A DNA stretch of 64,000 nt from Schaalia vaccimaxillae DSM 15804 (GTDB taxonomy: Bacteria > Actinomycetota > Actinomycetes > Actinomycetales > Actinomycetaceae). Positions 44,440 to 53,580 of this stretch are shown here, in pieces (positions within the stretch are counted from its first letter, which is position 1; every line of letters begins with the position of its first letter). Location: the NCBI RefSeq assembly GCF_000420425.1, contig NZ_ATUX01000007.1, forward strand, positions 248,001 through 312,000, given 5' to 3'. The translations under genes and the position numbers were made by a program. Below the pieces are notes generated by a model, which worked only from the letters and a program-made list of their open reading frames with translations, searched no databases and was not told the origin of the DNA.

Positions 44440-46209
44440 CTAAAAGCCGTTCGGCTTCTGAGCCGATGAAGAGATGCGCCAGCGTTCCACGTGGGACTGA
44501 TCGTCCCAGAATTGTCTATAGGTCCCACCCGCCTCGTAGAGCTCATCATGGGTGCCTACAGCCTCAATCCCGCCCTCGTTCACAACAACAATGCGATCTG
44601 CGCGACGGATAGTTGATAGACGGTGGGCAATCACCACAACAGTGCGACCACGCGACAACTCAGTTAAAGCATTCGTTACCGATGCTTCGTTCATCCCGTC
44701 TAGTGCACTCGTCACCTCGTCCAGCAGGAGGATCGGTGAATCCTTCAAGAATGCGCGGGCGATTGCTACCCGCTGACGTTCGCCGCCAGACAGAGCACAT
44801 CCACCCTCGCCCACAATGCTGTTCCACCCATCTGGAAGACGTTCAATGACTTCTGTCAAACCTGCGCGCTTCGCAGCAGCAGTCACTTCCTCAGCAGTCG
44901 CATTGGCACGGCCGATCCTGACGTTTTCCTCAATTGACGTGTTGAACAGGTAGACATCTTGGAACACCATTGAAACCTGAGCCATCAGGTCATTTGAGTA
45001 GACATTACGTACATCCGGGCCGCCTACGCAGACGCTTCCTTCCCCAACATCCCAGAAACGGGCGAGCAACCGCAACAGAGTGGACTTTCCGCAACCTGAA
45101 GGCCCTACCAACGCTGTCACAGAACGCCCAGGAACATTCAGATCTACACGTTCAAACACTGGGCGGTCAGACGAATAACCAAAAGACATGTCTCGCACAG
45201 AAATATCGAACGGCTCGCCAAGACTTTCAGCAGACACACCATCTGGCTCATCCAGAACAGAAGCACTCGTAATCGACTCAACTTCGTCAAGAGCAACCTG
45301 CTGTTCATGCAATGCGTCGACGTAGAATGCCAACATACCGATTGGCTCGGCAAAACGTGCAGCCATTAACGCCAATGCTATGAACGTCGTAGTGGACAAA
45401 GTCCCGCCCAACAGACCGAAAACACCCATTCCGATGGCCAGAACCATACTGACCTGAATGCCTGTGTGGAACATGGTGCCCGCAGGACCCTTCGCGGCAC
45501 CTGCCCTGCTTGTTGCCTCGTGCTCATCTGTGAATGCTTGCTCCAACGGAGCCCAACCATTCGACAATACATCGCTAGCACGCAGAACAGGTTGAAGCTG
45601 CGAGAACTCAACGATCCGGGAGGATAACACGGACATCGCATGCTCATGCGCACGGTGCTCTGCTACCACCGTGCGGGCCAACAAACGCAGCGCCACGTAT
45701 GACACGGGCAGACAAATCGCGATCGATAGAGCTATCCGCCAATCAACCACCAATGCCGAAATGAGAATTGCAATTCCTGCTCCTCCCATCGATGCCAATT
45801 GCGGCAGAACAATCGAAGGCAGGTGTGACAGCGTCGAGACGCTAGTTGAGGTAGCGGTCGCAACGCGACCGGTTGAGGAAGCATCAAACCAACCCAACGG
45901 CAGCTCCTGCACATGCATGCCGACCTTGCGAATCATCGTTCCGCACACGTCAAAAGATGCCACCTTGAAGGCGGTGATTGACCCCAGCATTGACAAACCG
46001 ACGGAGAGGATGACAGCCGAAAAAATCCACGCAGCCGCCACTAGATCAGGCCGACCCGAGGATAGGAAAGAGCTGAGGAACGGAACCAGCAGGGCAAGTG
46101 AAACTCCCTGAAATATCCCCGACAGGACGTGGGCTACTAGAACGATGACGAACGAACGACCCGAGTCGAGTAGTCGCAAAAGACTTGAGATCACAGCTGT
46201 GCCTCCCAT
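44440..46209 (-). CDS. ABC half-transporter, exporter fold, IrtB/YbtQ-like
   Basis: 589 residues: about six membrane helices (15-310) fused to an ATPase domain (340-580). Walker A 'GPSGCGKST', signature 'LSGGERQRV' and Walker B 'PILLLDEVTSALD' are intact. Type IV exporter-fold half-transporters next to iron or siderophore importers (IrtAB, YbtPQ) act as importers; the gene order with an ECF importer here suggests the same. It is the second of a pair with an 18-19-base overlap, and probably forms a heterodimer with the next-listed protein. Substrate unknown. Confidence 0.85.
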   Translation of the reverse strand: MGGTAVISSLLRLLDSGRSFVIVLVAHVLSGIFQGVSLALLVPFLSSFLSSGRPDLVAAAWIFSAVILSVGLSMLGSITAFKVASFDVCGTMIRKVGMHVQELPLGWFDASSTGRVATATSTSVSTLSHLPSIVLPQLASMGGAGIAILISALVVDWRIALSIAICLPVSYVALRLLARTVVAEHRAHEHAMSVLSSRIVEFSQLQPVLRASDVLSNGWAPLEQAFTDEHEATSRAGAAKGPAGTMFHTGIQVSMVLAIGMGVFGLLGGTLSTTTFIALALMAARFAEPIGMLAFYVDALHEQQVALDEVESITSASVLDEPDGVSAESLGEPFDISVRDMSFGYSSDRPVFERVDLNVPGRSVTALVGPSGCGKSTLLRLLARFWDVGEGSVCVGGPDVRNVYSNDLMAQVSMVFQDVYLFNTSIEENVRIGRANATAEEVTAAAKRAGLTEVIERLPDGWNSIVGEGGCALSGGERQRVAIARAFLKDSPILLLDEVTSALDGMNEASVTNALTELSRGRTVVVIAHRLSTIRRADRIVVVNEGGIEAVGTHDELYEAGGTYRQFWDDQSHVERWRISSSAQKPNGF

Positions 46210-47933
46210 AGTTGGGCGTAGGTTCCTCCAAGAGCTAAGAGCTGGTCATGGGTTCCAACCTCGCTGATACATCCACCATCGAGTACGAGGATCTGGTCCG
46301 CATCGACAATTGTGGCCAGACGGTGGGCAATAACGATCGTTGTACGTCCTCGCGCCAGAGCTCCTAGAGCCTCTTGAATACGTCGTTCTGAATGAGGATC
46401 TGCTTGAGCTGTTGCCTCATCGAGCAGCAAGACAGGTGAATCGGCGAGGAAAGCCCTGGCCAACGCAATACGCTGAGCTTCTCCACCAGAAAAGTGAGTG
46501 CCCTTGCTACCCACCAAAGAATCGTATCCTTCGGGTAACGCCATGATCCGGTCATGAATTCGTGCTGCTGTTGCCGCAGCAATGACTTCATCGATATTTG
46601 CGTCGGGGCGGCCCAACCGGATGTTTGCCGCAACGGTGTCGTTCATGAGACCACAGTCTTGAAGAACCAAGGCTAATCGTGACAATAGCTGCGTCGTTGT
46701 CATGCGAGTGATCGGAACGCCTGACAGCAAAATTTGGCCTGAGGACACGTCCCAGAAGCGTGCGATGAGTTTAACTAACGTCGATTTTCCTGATCCGGAA
46801 GGGCCGACGACAGCCGTGACCGTACCTGCCTTGAAGGTTGCATTGATGTGGCTGAGCACTTCGGGACCATCGTGCTGGTAGCAGAACGACACATCCTCGA
46901 AAACAATGTCAGCTGCTTGGGATTCGTTAATTTCAGCTGGAAATTCAGGCTCTGTCAGGATCGGTGAATCAAGGAGCTTGCCGATGCGGGAAGCTGCGTC
47001 CTGTCCCTGTGTTAGCAGATGAACCAGAGGGACGATTGATTGGAAGCCTGCAGGAATGGCCAGACCAACCAAAAGGAAGGGGACAATGAGGACAGGGGCA
47101 ATGATATTCGTGTTGGCCAGCATCCAGGCACCGCCAATCACGGGAATAAGCATTCCTGCTGGGGACATTAAGACCATGATGATTGCCATTGGCGCTCCGG
47201 GGCCGCGCATCCACTCATACGAGGCCGTCGTGTAGCGATCCAATGCGCGAGAGAACCGGGAGAACAGTTCCCCAGATAAACCGAATGCTTTGACCGTTGC
47301 GATTCCGTCAACCATTTCAATGGTGGATGAGGCGAGGTCTTTCTCAGCTTCGGTGAACTCGGCGATCGCGCTGGCGGGGCTCAATGTCATGGCGACAGCG
47401 AAAATGACGAAGAGCAACAATAACCAGCCGATGACAATCAATGCATACTGCCACGACAGGGTAAATAGATAGATTGATCCCAGAGCCACCGTCCCTAATG
47501 CAACTCCCAAATCAGCGCCGAAATGGGCGATGATCGTGTGGATCTTGGTGACATCTTCCCCGATGAGGGTCCGGACAGTTCCGGAGGACTCTCGGACGAA
47601 CCAACCTAAGGGGAGACGAGAAATGTGGTTGGCGATGCGAGAACGCAGCTCATGGCGGAATCGGAACTCTAGCTGGTGGGCGTATCGGGTGGCCCCCATT
47701 GCTATGAAATGAGAGGAGAAAAAGCCTATTGGTACCAAGGCGAGCCATTGCCACGCATTGTGCGCGCTCAGACTTCCATCGAGGGCGGTTTGAGTCAGAT
47801 GCGTGATTGCGATGGGAGCCAGCAGGGCGAATGCCGCTGAAAGGAAACCGCACGAAAATACTGCTAGAAGTCGCCCTCGTAGTGGCATGAGTAGCGTTGT
47901 CAGGGTGACTGCTGGTGTTGATGATGTCGTCAT
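46191..47933 (-). CDS. ABC half-transporter, exporter fold, IrtA/YbtP-like
   Basis: 580 residues, same layout as its partner: membrane domain (about 10-310) then ATPase. Walker A 'GPSGSGKST', signature 'FSGGEAQRIALARAF' and Walker B 'PVLLLDEATAQAD'. The membrane part has 'RLPLGWFVRESSGTVRTLIGEDVTKIH', the coupling-helix style of YbtP and similar proteins. Overlaps the partner by 19 bases and follows EcfT by 4 bases on the same strand, so all five genes from 51085 to 44440 look like one transcript. Confidence 0.85.
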   Translation of the reverse strand: MTTSSTPAVTLTTLLMPLRGRLLAVFSCGFLSAAFALLAPIAITHLTQTALDGSLSAHNAWQWLALVPIGFFSSHFIAMGATRYAHQLEFRFRHELRSRIANHISRLPLGWFVRESSGTVRTLIGEDVTKIHTIIAHFGADLGVALGTVALGSIYLFTLSWQYALIVIGWLLLLFVIFAVAMTLSPASAIAEFTEAEKDLASSTIEMVDGIATVKAFGLSGELFSRFSRALDRYTTASYEWMRGPGAPMAIIMVLMSPAGMLIPVIGGAWMLANTNIIAPVLIVPFLLVGLAIPAGFQSIVPLVHLLTQGQDAASRIGKLLDSPILTEPEFPAEINESQAADIVFEDVSFCYQHDGPEVLSHINATFKAGTVTAVVGPSGSGKSTLVKLIARFWDVSSGQILLSGVPITRMTTTQLLSRLALVLQDCGLMNDTVAANIRLGRPDANIDEVIAAATAARIHDRIMALPEGYDSLVGSKGTHFSGGEAQRIALARAFLADSPVLLLDEATAQADPHSERRIQEALGALARGRTTIVIAHRLATIVDADQILVLDGGCISEVGTHDQLLALGGTYAQLWEAQL

Positions 47934-47937
47934 ATTT

Positions 47938-48762
47938 TTAAGCTCGGTTCGGCATCAAGGCAAAGCCCGTGTCCCAGAGGGAATGGATAAGGAAGATGGA
48001 GCTGGTCCACGCAATCACAATGAGCACTGTGTCGCGGTGGCGCCAGGCGAATGGGGTGCGGTGCGTCCGCCTTTCTAAGGCTCCGAAGGCTCGAGAATCC
48101 ATCGATATGGCGACGCGTTCAGCGTGTCGGATTGCTGCCGCAACGAGGGCGGGTGTCGAACGCAGCCAACGAACAGGTACTTCGACTATTGGCAGGTCGA
48201 AGCGTGACCCGCGCAGCAGATGTGCTTCGAGAATTGACGCGTGTTCACGCCGCAAAACATGCCCGAAATTGAGTGCTACGATCCCCGCCTGGCCGATCCG
48301 TTCGGGCATTTTTAGATGTACGACAAAGGCGCGGACTGTCTCCTGCGGGTCAGACAACATACCTGTCAGGATGACAAGACTAATGATTGAACCGATGCGT
48401 GAGCTGATATTGAGCGCGTAGTTCCAGTGAGTTGGTGGGAACCAGGGGAGGAAAGATACAGCGTCGGGTGTGTCGATGACCGCGGTCGGAGTTGGGCTGG
48501 TGGCAAATCCGAAGGTGAGCAAAGCGCTGAAAGCGATCATTGCGATGGCGGCTGCTGACCCGCGGCGTGGCTGGGTAAGAACAGTGAGGCACACACTGAG
48601 GGCGAAAATGGGGATTGCTGGGTGCCACGACAAGCTCGTTCCGATGATTCCAATAAATGGAAGGATCGCAACTAGGGGTGCGAGTGGGTCAAAAGCTAGG
48701 CGACCAGCTATTCCGGGACGGATTTTCTTTGGGGGAGGAAGGACTGTAGGTGTTGTTTTCAC
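47938..48762 (-). CDS. ECF transporter transmembrane protein EcfT (YkoC-like)
   Basis: 274 residues from the GTG at 48762, which overlaps the ATPase stop by 4 bases (GTGA) and has AAGGAAT 6 bases upstream; an ATG at 48798 would overlap more. Four to five membrane helices (about 25-115, 230-260). The coupling helices carry the two 'Ala-Arg-Gly' type sites, here 'HLLRGSRFD' and 'SMDSRAFGA'. It links the two-domain ATPase to the S component in the membrane. Confidence 0.85.
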   Translation of the reverse strand: MKTTPTVLPPPKKIRPGIAGRLAFDPLAPLVAILPFIGIIGTSLSWHPAIPIFALSVCLTVLTQPRRGSAAAIAMIAFSALLTFGFATSPTPTAVIDTPDAVSFLPWFPPTHWNYALNISSRIGSIISLVILTGMLSDPQETVRAFVVHLKMPERIGQAGIVALNFGHVLRREHASILEAHLLRGSRFDLPIVEVPVRWLRSTPALVAAAIRHAERVAISMDSRAFGALERRTHRTPFAWRHRDTVLIVIAWTSSIFLIHSLWDTGFALMPNRA

Positions 48763-50501
48763 GGTCGATTCCTTGCTCTTAAGGGGACGTCCTCCCACCT
48801 GATCCAGGGGGCGACTTTGGCACCTCGATCACGGGCCTGCTGGGCTAAGGAGACTAGGGGAGGTGGAAGCAGGCCGCAGGATGTGAGTAACTGAATGTTG
48901 GTAAGGATTAAATCGGTGGGGCCGTCGGCGACTATCTCTCCGTCGTTCATAACAATGATCCGGTGTGCGTAGGACGCGGCAAGCTCAAGGTCATGGGTGG
49001 CGAAGAGAACAGCCCCGCCGTGTCCACAGAACTGGCACATGTGTCCCATGAGAATCTCCGCGCTGTTTGCATCCTGACCAAAAGTTGGTTCGTCGAGGAG
49101 AAGCAAATCGCGGGGAATTGTTAAAGCTGCTGCAACACTCAGGCGACGTTTCTGCCCACCTGACAACGTGAATGGGTTGTGATGGGCGACATTGTCGAGC
49201 GCATACTCGGCTAGAAGTCGTTCAACCGTCCGGTTGATCTCGTCGTGTGGATGCCGGGCAATCCTCATGGAGTGGGATAGTTCGGCACGCACATCGGATG
49301 TGACGAACTGATGTTCAGGGTTCTGTGTCACCAGCGTGCATGATGTGTTTAGGTGTGACCTACGCGCTTTGAAAGCCTGTCCTGGTGAAGAAAATGACAC
49401 TGTGCCGCTTCTAGGGCGCTCGAGGCCAGCAAGGGTCCGCAGAAGAGTCGATTTGCCTGATCCGTTGGCTCCGATAAGAGCAACCATCTGCTGAGCGTTA
49501 ATCGATAGATTGATATCGCTAAGGATGTTTCTACCCGATCGCGCTACCCGCAGTCCGCGCGCTTTGATTATTTCGCGTTTGTTGCTAGGCCGGGTCTGCG
49601 AGTTCACGGGTTCGGCGCTGTTGAGCTCCTCGCGGTTTGTCCCTCCCGTGGCGTGAAGTGAGGAATTCCTTTTCTTGATGGCGTCTATCGCCTGATGGCG
49701 GGTGATTGGGTAAGGGATGGCATCCAGCAGTATTCCCAAGCGAGTGGGAGAAGGCAGGCGTATGCCCGCTTCGATGAGTTCGAGCGCATGGTTGGAAAAT
49801 ACTTCTTCGGGGCTTCCTTGAGTGATGATCCTTCCCTCGGAGTCAAGTGCAATGACGTGAGTGATGAATTCGATGAGATCGTCGAGGTTGTGCTCGATAA
49901 TGACAACGGTCATTCCCTCGTTGACGAGGCCGCCGACGGCTTTGTAAAAGCCTGCTGCGGCTACTGGATCGAGGTTTGCTGTTGGTTCGTCGAGGACGAG
50001 GATGTCCGGTTTCTGCGCGAGGGCACCCGCGAGCACGACTCGTTGGCGTTGCCCGCCGGATAGAGTCCAGGGGTCTCGATCTGCTAGATGCTCGATTTGT
50101 AACAGTTTCAGAGTGTAGGCAGCGCGCGAGTCGATCTCTTCGGTCGGTAGGCACAGGTTTTCTAGGGCGAAGCAAACCTCATCCCACACCCGTGATGTCA
50201 CGATTTGTGCGTCTGGATCCTGCATGACGAGAGCGACGCTGCGGGCCAACTGTGTGACGTCAGTTTCTGCGACTTCTGAGCCGGTTACGGTGAGCGATCC
50301 GGAATAATCGGATGGAATTGAGTGCGGGATTGCTCCGTTGAGTGTCAGTGCAAGAGTCGACTTTCCACACCCGGATGGACCGATGATGACTGTGGAAGAA
50401 CCGGCTGGGATGTCGGCAGTGATGGGAGTGCGGGGGATCCATCTGCCAGTGCCGTGATAGCGGACTTGGATGTTGGCCAGTTGCGCAGCGGCGGTACTCA
50501 C
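48759..50501 (-). CDS. ECF transporter ATPase, two fused ABC domains (YkoD-like)
   Basis: 580 residues with two complete ABC domains. First: 'GPSGCGKSTLALTLNG', 'LSGGQRQRVVLAG', 'ILVLDEPTANLDP'. Second (from about 325): 'GANGSGKSTLLRTLAG', 'LSGGQKRRLSVAAAL', 'LLLLDEPTFGQD'. Such fused energising subunits are found in YkoD-type ECF importers. It overlaps the S-component gene by 4 bases. A weak middle stretch (about 290-315) links the domains. Confidence 0.92.
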   Translation of the reverse strand: MSTAAAQLANIQVRYHGTGRWIPRTPITADIPAGSSTVIIGPSGCGKSTLALTLNGAIPHSIPSDYSGSLTVTGSEVAETDVTQLARSVALVMQDPDAQIVTSRVWDEVCFALENLCLPTEEIDSRAAYTLKLLQIEHLADRDPWTLSGGQRQRVVLAGALAQKPDILVLDEPTANLDPVAAAGFYKAVGGLVNEGMTVVIIEHNLDDLIEFITHVIALDSEGRIITQGSPEEVFSNHALELIEAGIRLPSPTRLGILLDAIPYPITRHQAIDAIKKRNSSLHATGGTNREELNSAEPVNSQTRPSNKREIIKARGLRVARSGRNILSDINLSINAQQMVALIGANGSGKSTLLRTLAGLERPRSGTVSFSSPGQAFKARRSHLNTSCTLVTQNPEHQFVTSDVRAELSHSMRIARHPHDEINRTVERLLAEYALDNVAHHNPFTLSGGQKRRLSVAAALTIPRDLLLLDEPTFGQDANSAEILMGHMCQFCGHGGAVLFATHDLELAASYAHRIIVMNDGEIVADGPTDLILTNIQLLTSCGLLPPPLVSLAQQARDRGAKVAPWIRWEDVPLRARNRP

Positions 50502-51085
50502 TGGCTAATCCCGAGCCTGGCGCGCGTCAATGAGCGGCGGAGAAGAAGGACAAGTGCAAGTGTGATGTAACAGGAAGCTATCGAGCAGACGATTCCGAGA
50601 ACAAATTGGGTGCTTGTTTGGGAAACCCCGTAGGCGGTGCCGTACATTCCAGCGTTGAAGGCTCCAAAAATTGTTGCTCCCAAAGCGTATGTCCACCATG
50701 TCCATTTTCTATAAAGAAAAACAAGCATTGGGATTTCGAGGAATGCTGCTCCAATGACGTTGCCGATGATGGCACCAGGACCTAAAGGCGTGGTGAAAGT
50801 ACAGACAATTCCCATGAGTAGGCCTGCAATGATGAAGGCTCCAGGCTTGCGGACAAAGACACCGGGCAGAAGGTAGGCCACATACCAAGCGCCCATGATT
50901 GCGCACAGGATGACGAGTGCACGCGGAGTGGTTGCGAATACAGGTGTGAAGATGCTCAGGGGCACAACCACTAGGGAGCCAACGACAGACAGTGCGGCGA
51001 TGGTCATGAGGTTTCGAGTTCCAAGCACTGAATCTCTTAAACCGGAACGTGAGGATGTGCGAATGTTGTTCGCTTGGTTGGTCAT
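50498..51085 (-). CDS. ECF transporter substrate-binding S component, YkoE-like
   Basis: 195 residues, about six membrane helices. 'AYLLPGVFVRKPGAFIIAGLLMG' and 'GPGAIIGNVIGAAFLEIPML' match the YkoE/cobalt-type S component. YkoE proteins in Bacillus take up a thiamine precursor, but no TPP riboswitch is seen upstream, so the substrate here is open. A promoter-like stretch and a palindrome lie in the 5' gap. First gene of the five-gene ECF plus half-transporter unit. Confidence 0.8.
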   Translation of the reverse strand: MTNQANNIRTSSRSGLRDSVLGTRNLMTIAALSVVGSLVVVPLSIFTPVFATTPRALVILCAIMGAWYVAYLLPGVFVRKPGAFIIAGLLMGIVCTFTTPLGPGAIIGNVIGAAFLEIPMLVFLYRKWTWWTYALGATIFGAFNAGMYGTAYGVSQTSTQFVLGIVCSIASCYITLALVLLLRRSLTRARLGISQ

Positions 51086-51112
51086 GTTGTTCCTGACTAG
51101 GTTTATGCCATT

Positions 51113-51127
51113 TGAGAATGCATCTCA
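51113..51127 (-). promoter_or_regulatory. Palindrome upstream of the ECF operon
   Basis: TGAGA (51113-51117) and TCTCA (51123-51127) are perfect 5-bp arms with a 5-base centre. It lies 28 bases before the S-component start, just downstream of an AT-rich stretch that on the minus strand reads CTTATATGTTAAAAG and may hold the promoter. A repressor bound here could stop transcription. Evidence is position and symmetry only. Confidence 0.35.
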
Positions 51128-51403
51128 CTTTTAACATATAAGGCAGCCCTAAGTAAAGGGTGTTTGGGCTTAGGTTGATTGATTAAATGTCTCAACTCGA
51201 CTGAGGTCGTTTGTTACACAGTCCCACATTCTGGAAGGCGAATTGACTCGGCTTGCTCCGGTGGAACAGACTATGGCCCATGAGTGCTTTCGCGAACCCG
51301 ATGTGCCGCCCCATGTGCGGCGACATGCGTGCGCGAATGTGTATGTGATTGACGCTCCCAAATCCCTGTCAATCACTGCCGCAGTGATCTAGCCACACGA
51401 GGA
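51128..51403. other. Long gap between the ECF operon and the orphan winged-helix gene
   Basis: The gap holds the probable ECF promoter near 51130-51165. I see no terminator with a T-run, no tRNA and no riboswitch core. One plus-strand frame stays open to a TAG at 51390-51392 but lacks a good start and looks non-coding. The stretch may be decayed sequence next to the DUF1295 remnant. Confidence 0.4.
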
Positions 51404-51877
51404 ATGTGTGTGCGTGCGGCACCAAAGAATCGGATACACACCATGACTCTGGTCAACACTCCCGTCGCAGCCACCTCCTCGATCAACGAGGCTGCACAAA
51501 CCACTTTCGACGAATTCCTTGACATCCTCGCAGGCCTTAAACTCAGCTCGAATCTGCTTGAGATCAACCTCGACCAGCGCATCGTGACCATCGGCGGGCA
51601 AGACGCTTCCCTATGTGGCAAGGAATACCAACTACTCGCATACTTGGCATCCAACGCTGATCGGCCCGTCTCCAGGCAAGAACTCTTCGAAACTGTCTGG
51701 AACGGCTCGGGGCTCGACTCCGATTCCCGTACGGTTGACGCACATATCCGACGCCTTCGCAAGAAGCTCGAAGCTGTTCCGGATGTCATTTCGACCGTTC
51801 GTGGACAGGGATATCGTTTCAACGTCACTCCCGGAGTCCACCTCATCAACACGCCTGTCCATTCGCTGGCTGCTTGA
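51404..51877 (+). CDS. Orphan OmpR-type winged-helix DNA-binding protein
   Basis: 157 residues, or 144 from the ATG at 51443. The C-terminal part (about 60-145: 'LCGKEYQLLAYLASNADRPVSRQELFETVW', 'SRTVDAHIRRLRKKLE', 'ISTVRGQGYRFN') is a complete OmpR/PhoB effector domain. The N-terminal part has no receiver Asp or acidic pair, so it cannot be phosphorylated in the usual way. Such stand-alone domains may act constitutively. No kinase is near. The start is uncertain, as neither candidate has a clear ribosome site. Its target is unknown; the ECF operon it points away from is a guess. Confidence 0.8.
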   Translation: MCVRAAPKNRIHTMTLVNTPVAATSSINEAAQTTFDEFLDILAGLKLSSNLLEINLDQRIVTIGGQDASLCGKEYQLLAYLASNADRPVSRQELFETVWNGSGLDSDSRTVDAHIRRLRKKLEAVPDVISTVRGQGYRFNVTPGVHLINTPVHSLAA

Positions 51878-51908
51878 GCGGTGACCGTATCAGGCAGCTG
51901 TTTGGCGG

Positions 51909-52184
51909 TTGGTAGGTGATTGTAGATTGTCCTGGTCGCGACACTCGAACTATTTTGGCGAAATCCTGCTCTGGATCGGTACCTTCATCATTGTTGCCCC
52001 GGTGCTTCAAGGCTGGCAGTGGGTGGCGGTTCTTTCGCCGTTCTTCGTGGTCTTCCTGCTCACCCGCGTTTCAGGCATTCCACTGCTGGAAAAGAAAGCT
52101 GATCGCAAGTGGGGCGATCGCACCGACTATCAGCGCTACAAGCGCGCAACTTCCGTGCTGATTCCACTCCCGTCTGGGAAGTGA
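51909..52184 (+). pseudogene. Remnant of a DUF1295 (steroid 5-alpha-reductase-like) gene
   Basis: Only the last 80 or so residues are left: 'SRHSNYFGEILLWIGTFII', 'LLTRVSGIPLLEKKADRKWGDRTDYQRYK'. These are the highly conserved C-terminal motifs of DUF1295 membrane proteins, which are usually about 260-290 residues. The region before 'SRHSNYFG' ('GDCRLSWS') is a degraded copy of the normal 'DTGLWRYSRHPNYFGE' motif, and nothing further upstream reads as the rest of the gene. The fragment converges on ilvA, ending 5 bases before its stop. A truncated, probably inactive gene. Confidence 0.8.
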
Positions 52185-52188
52185 AGGT

Positions 52189-53481
52189 TCAAATGAGCAA
52201 GCGGAAGATCTCCGAGTCTGCCTGAAGTTCCTCAACGTGTAGGGGAGAGGTCTCCATCCTCTGGCGCAGGCCCGTAATGTCTTCCTTTGCCGCAATATCA
52301 ATTCCGACGAGGGCGGGCCCAGATTCTCGGTTGTTCTTCTTGGTGTATTCAAAGTGAACGATGTCGTCGCTTGGGCCGAGGACTTCTTCGAGGAAGAGCC
52401 GTAGGGCGCCGGGTTGCTGTGGGAACGTTACGAGGAAGTAGTGGCGTAGGCCTTCGTGGCGCAGGGAACGCTCTTGGACCTCGGCATAGCGCGTTAAGTC
52501 ATTGTTGCCACCAGAAACAATGCACACGATGGAACCTGTGGTAGTTCCCAGTAGCTCCTGGCGTTGTTGCGGCGTTGACAAATATTCGGCAGCCGCAGCG
52601 GATGCGAGGGCTCCTGCTGGTTCCGCAATAACGCCATCGGTTTGGTATAGGCCCAGCATTTCGGTGCAAACTGCGCCCTCGGAGATTACGACCACGTCAT
52701 CGACGTACTTCATAACCGCATCGAATGGCAAAGTTCCCGCCCGTCCGACGGCAGTTCCATCAACGAAAGGATCAACACGATCGAGGGTGACGGGCATTCC
52801 GGCATCCATGGCGGCGCGCATCGAAGGTGCACCCTCGGGTTCAACACCGATAACTTTGATTCCTGGGCGCATGTGATGCAGATACGTGGCTATCCCCGCG
52901 ATCAAACCTCCTCCACCGATAGGGACGAGGACGGCCGCTGTGTCGTCAGGCATCTGATCAATGAGTTCCACGCCGACGGTCCCCTGGCCCGCAATAGTCA
53001 ACGGATCATCGTAGGGAGGGACGAAAATTCTTCCTGAAACTCGTGCGCTTTCTTGCGCCAACGCATTGGCACGGTCGAAAGTGCCGTCAACAATGACCTG
53101 CTCAACCCACTCGCTACCGATGGAAGCAATCCGAGCACGCTTTTGACGAGGAGTATTGGAAGGCAGATAGATCGTGCCCCGGATCCTCAAGCGTGCGCAG
53201 GCAAAGGCAACACCCTGCGCGTGGTTGCCTGCCGACGCACACACGACACCCTTTTCCCGTTCAGCTCCCGTAAGTTGCACCATTCGAGAGAATGCGCCGC
53301 GCACCTTAAAAGAGCGGCAACGCTGCTGGTCCTCGCGCTTGAGGTAAACGTCAACGCCGAGGCGGTCGCTCAACCGGTCGCTGAGGTCGAGGTGGGTGCG
53401 ATGAACGACGCCTTGGAGAGCCTGCGCTGCCTGAGTGATGTCGTTGAGGCGGGCTGGGGTTAGTTCGTGGGCTGGGCACAT
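52189..53481 (-). CDS. ilvA: Threonine ammonia-lyase
   Basis: 430 residues from the ATG at 53481, which has CAGGAG 6 bases upstream; an in-frame start 48 bases earlier lacks this. It converts threonine to 2-oxobutanoate for isoleucine synthesis. PLP lysine in 'RCRSFKVRGAF', cofactor loop 'SAGNHAQGVAF', 'PIGGGGLIAG'. A single ACT-like regulatory domain follows (about 340-430: 'FLVTFPQQPGALRLFLEEVL'), suggesting the feedback-regulated biosynthetic form. Divergent from orn by 99 bases. Confidence 0.93.
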   Translation of the reverse strand: MCPAHELTPARLNDITQAAQALQGVVHRTHLDLSDRLSDRLGVDVYLKREDQQRCRSFKVRGAFSRMVQLTGAEREKGVVCASAGNHAQGVAFACARLRIRGTIYLPSNTPRQKRARIASIGSEWVEQVIVDGTFDRANALAQESARVSGRIFVPPYDDPLTIAGQGTVGVELIDQMPDDTAAVLVPIGGGGLIAGIATYLHHMRPGIKVIGVEPEGAPSMRAAMDAGMPVTLDRVDPFVDGTAVGRAGTLPFDAVMKYVDDVVVISEGAVCTEMLGLYQTDGVIAEPAGALASAAAAEYLSTPQQRQELLGTTTGSIVCIVSGGNNDLTRYAEVQERSLRHEGLRHYFLVTFPQQPGALRLFLEEVLGPSDDIVHFEYTKKNNRESGPALVGIDIAAKEDITGLRQRMETSPLHVEELQADSEIFRLLI

Positions 53482-53580
53482 GTTCACTCCTGGGGTGTCT
53501 ATCTGCTGTGCGAGTTTAGTGGGAGACACTCCACGGACCGCGCAGCGATCATCTGTCGGTCAGGGGCATACACTTGGCGT

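Noticed and set aside
51128-51150. DtxR/IdeR-like iron box (TTAGGGCTGCCTTA on the minus strand) before the ECF operon
   Set aside because: Only about 11 of 19 positions fit the consensus; too weak to call, although it overlaps the probable promoter.
51086-51200. TPP riboswitch upstream of the YkoE-like gene
   Set aside because: Neither the CTGAGA nor the ACCTGATC-type core is present.
51173-51392. Small plus-strand open frame in the 318-bp gap
   Set aside because: No good start codon or ribosome site and no recognisable protein; probably chance.
53467-53580. Upstream extension of oligoribonuclease
   Set aside because: The added residues are not family-like and the stretch overlaps the ilvA start; the GTG at 53581 fits Orn length.
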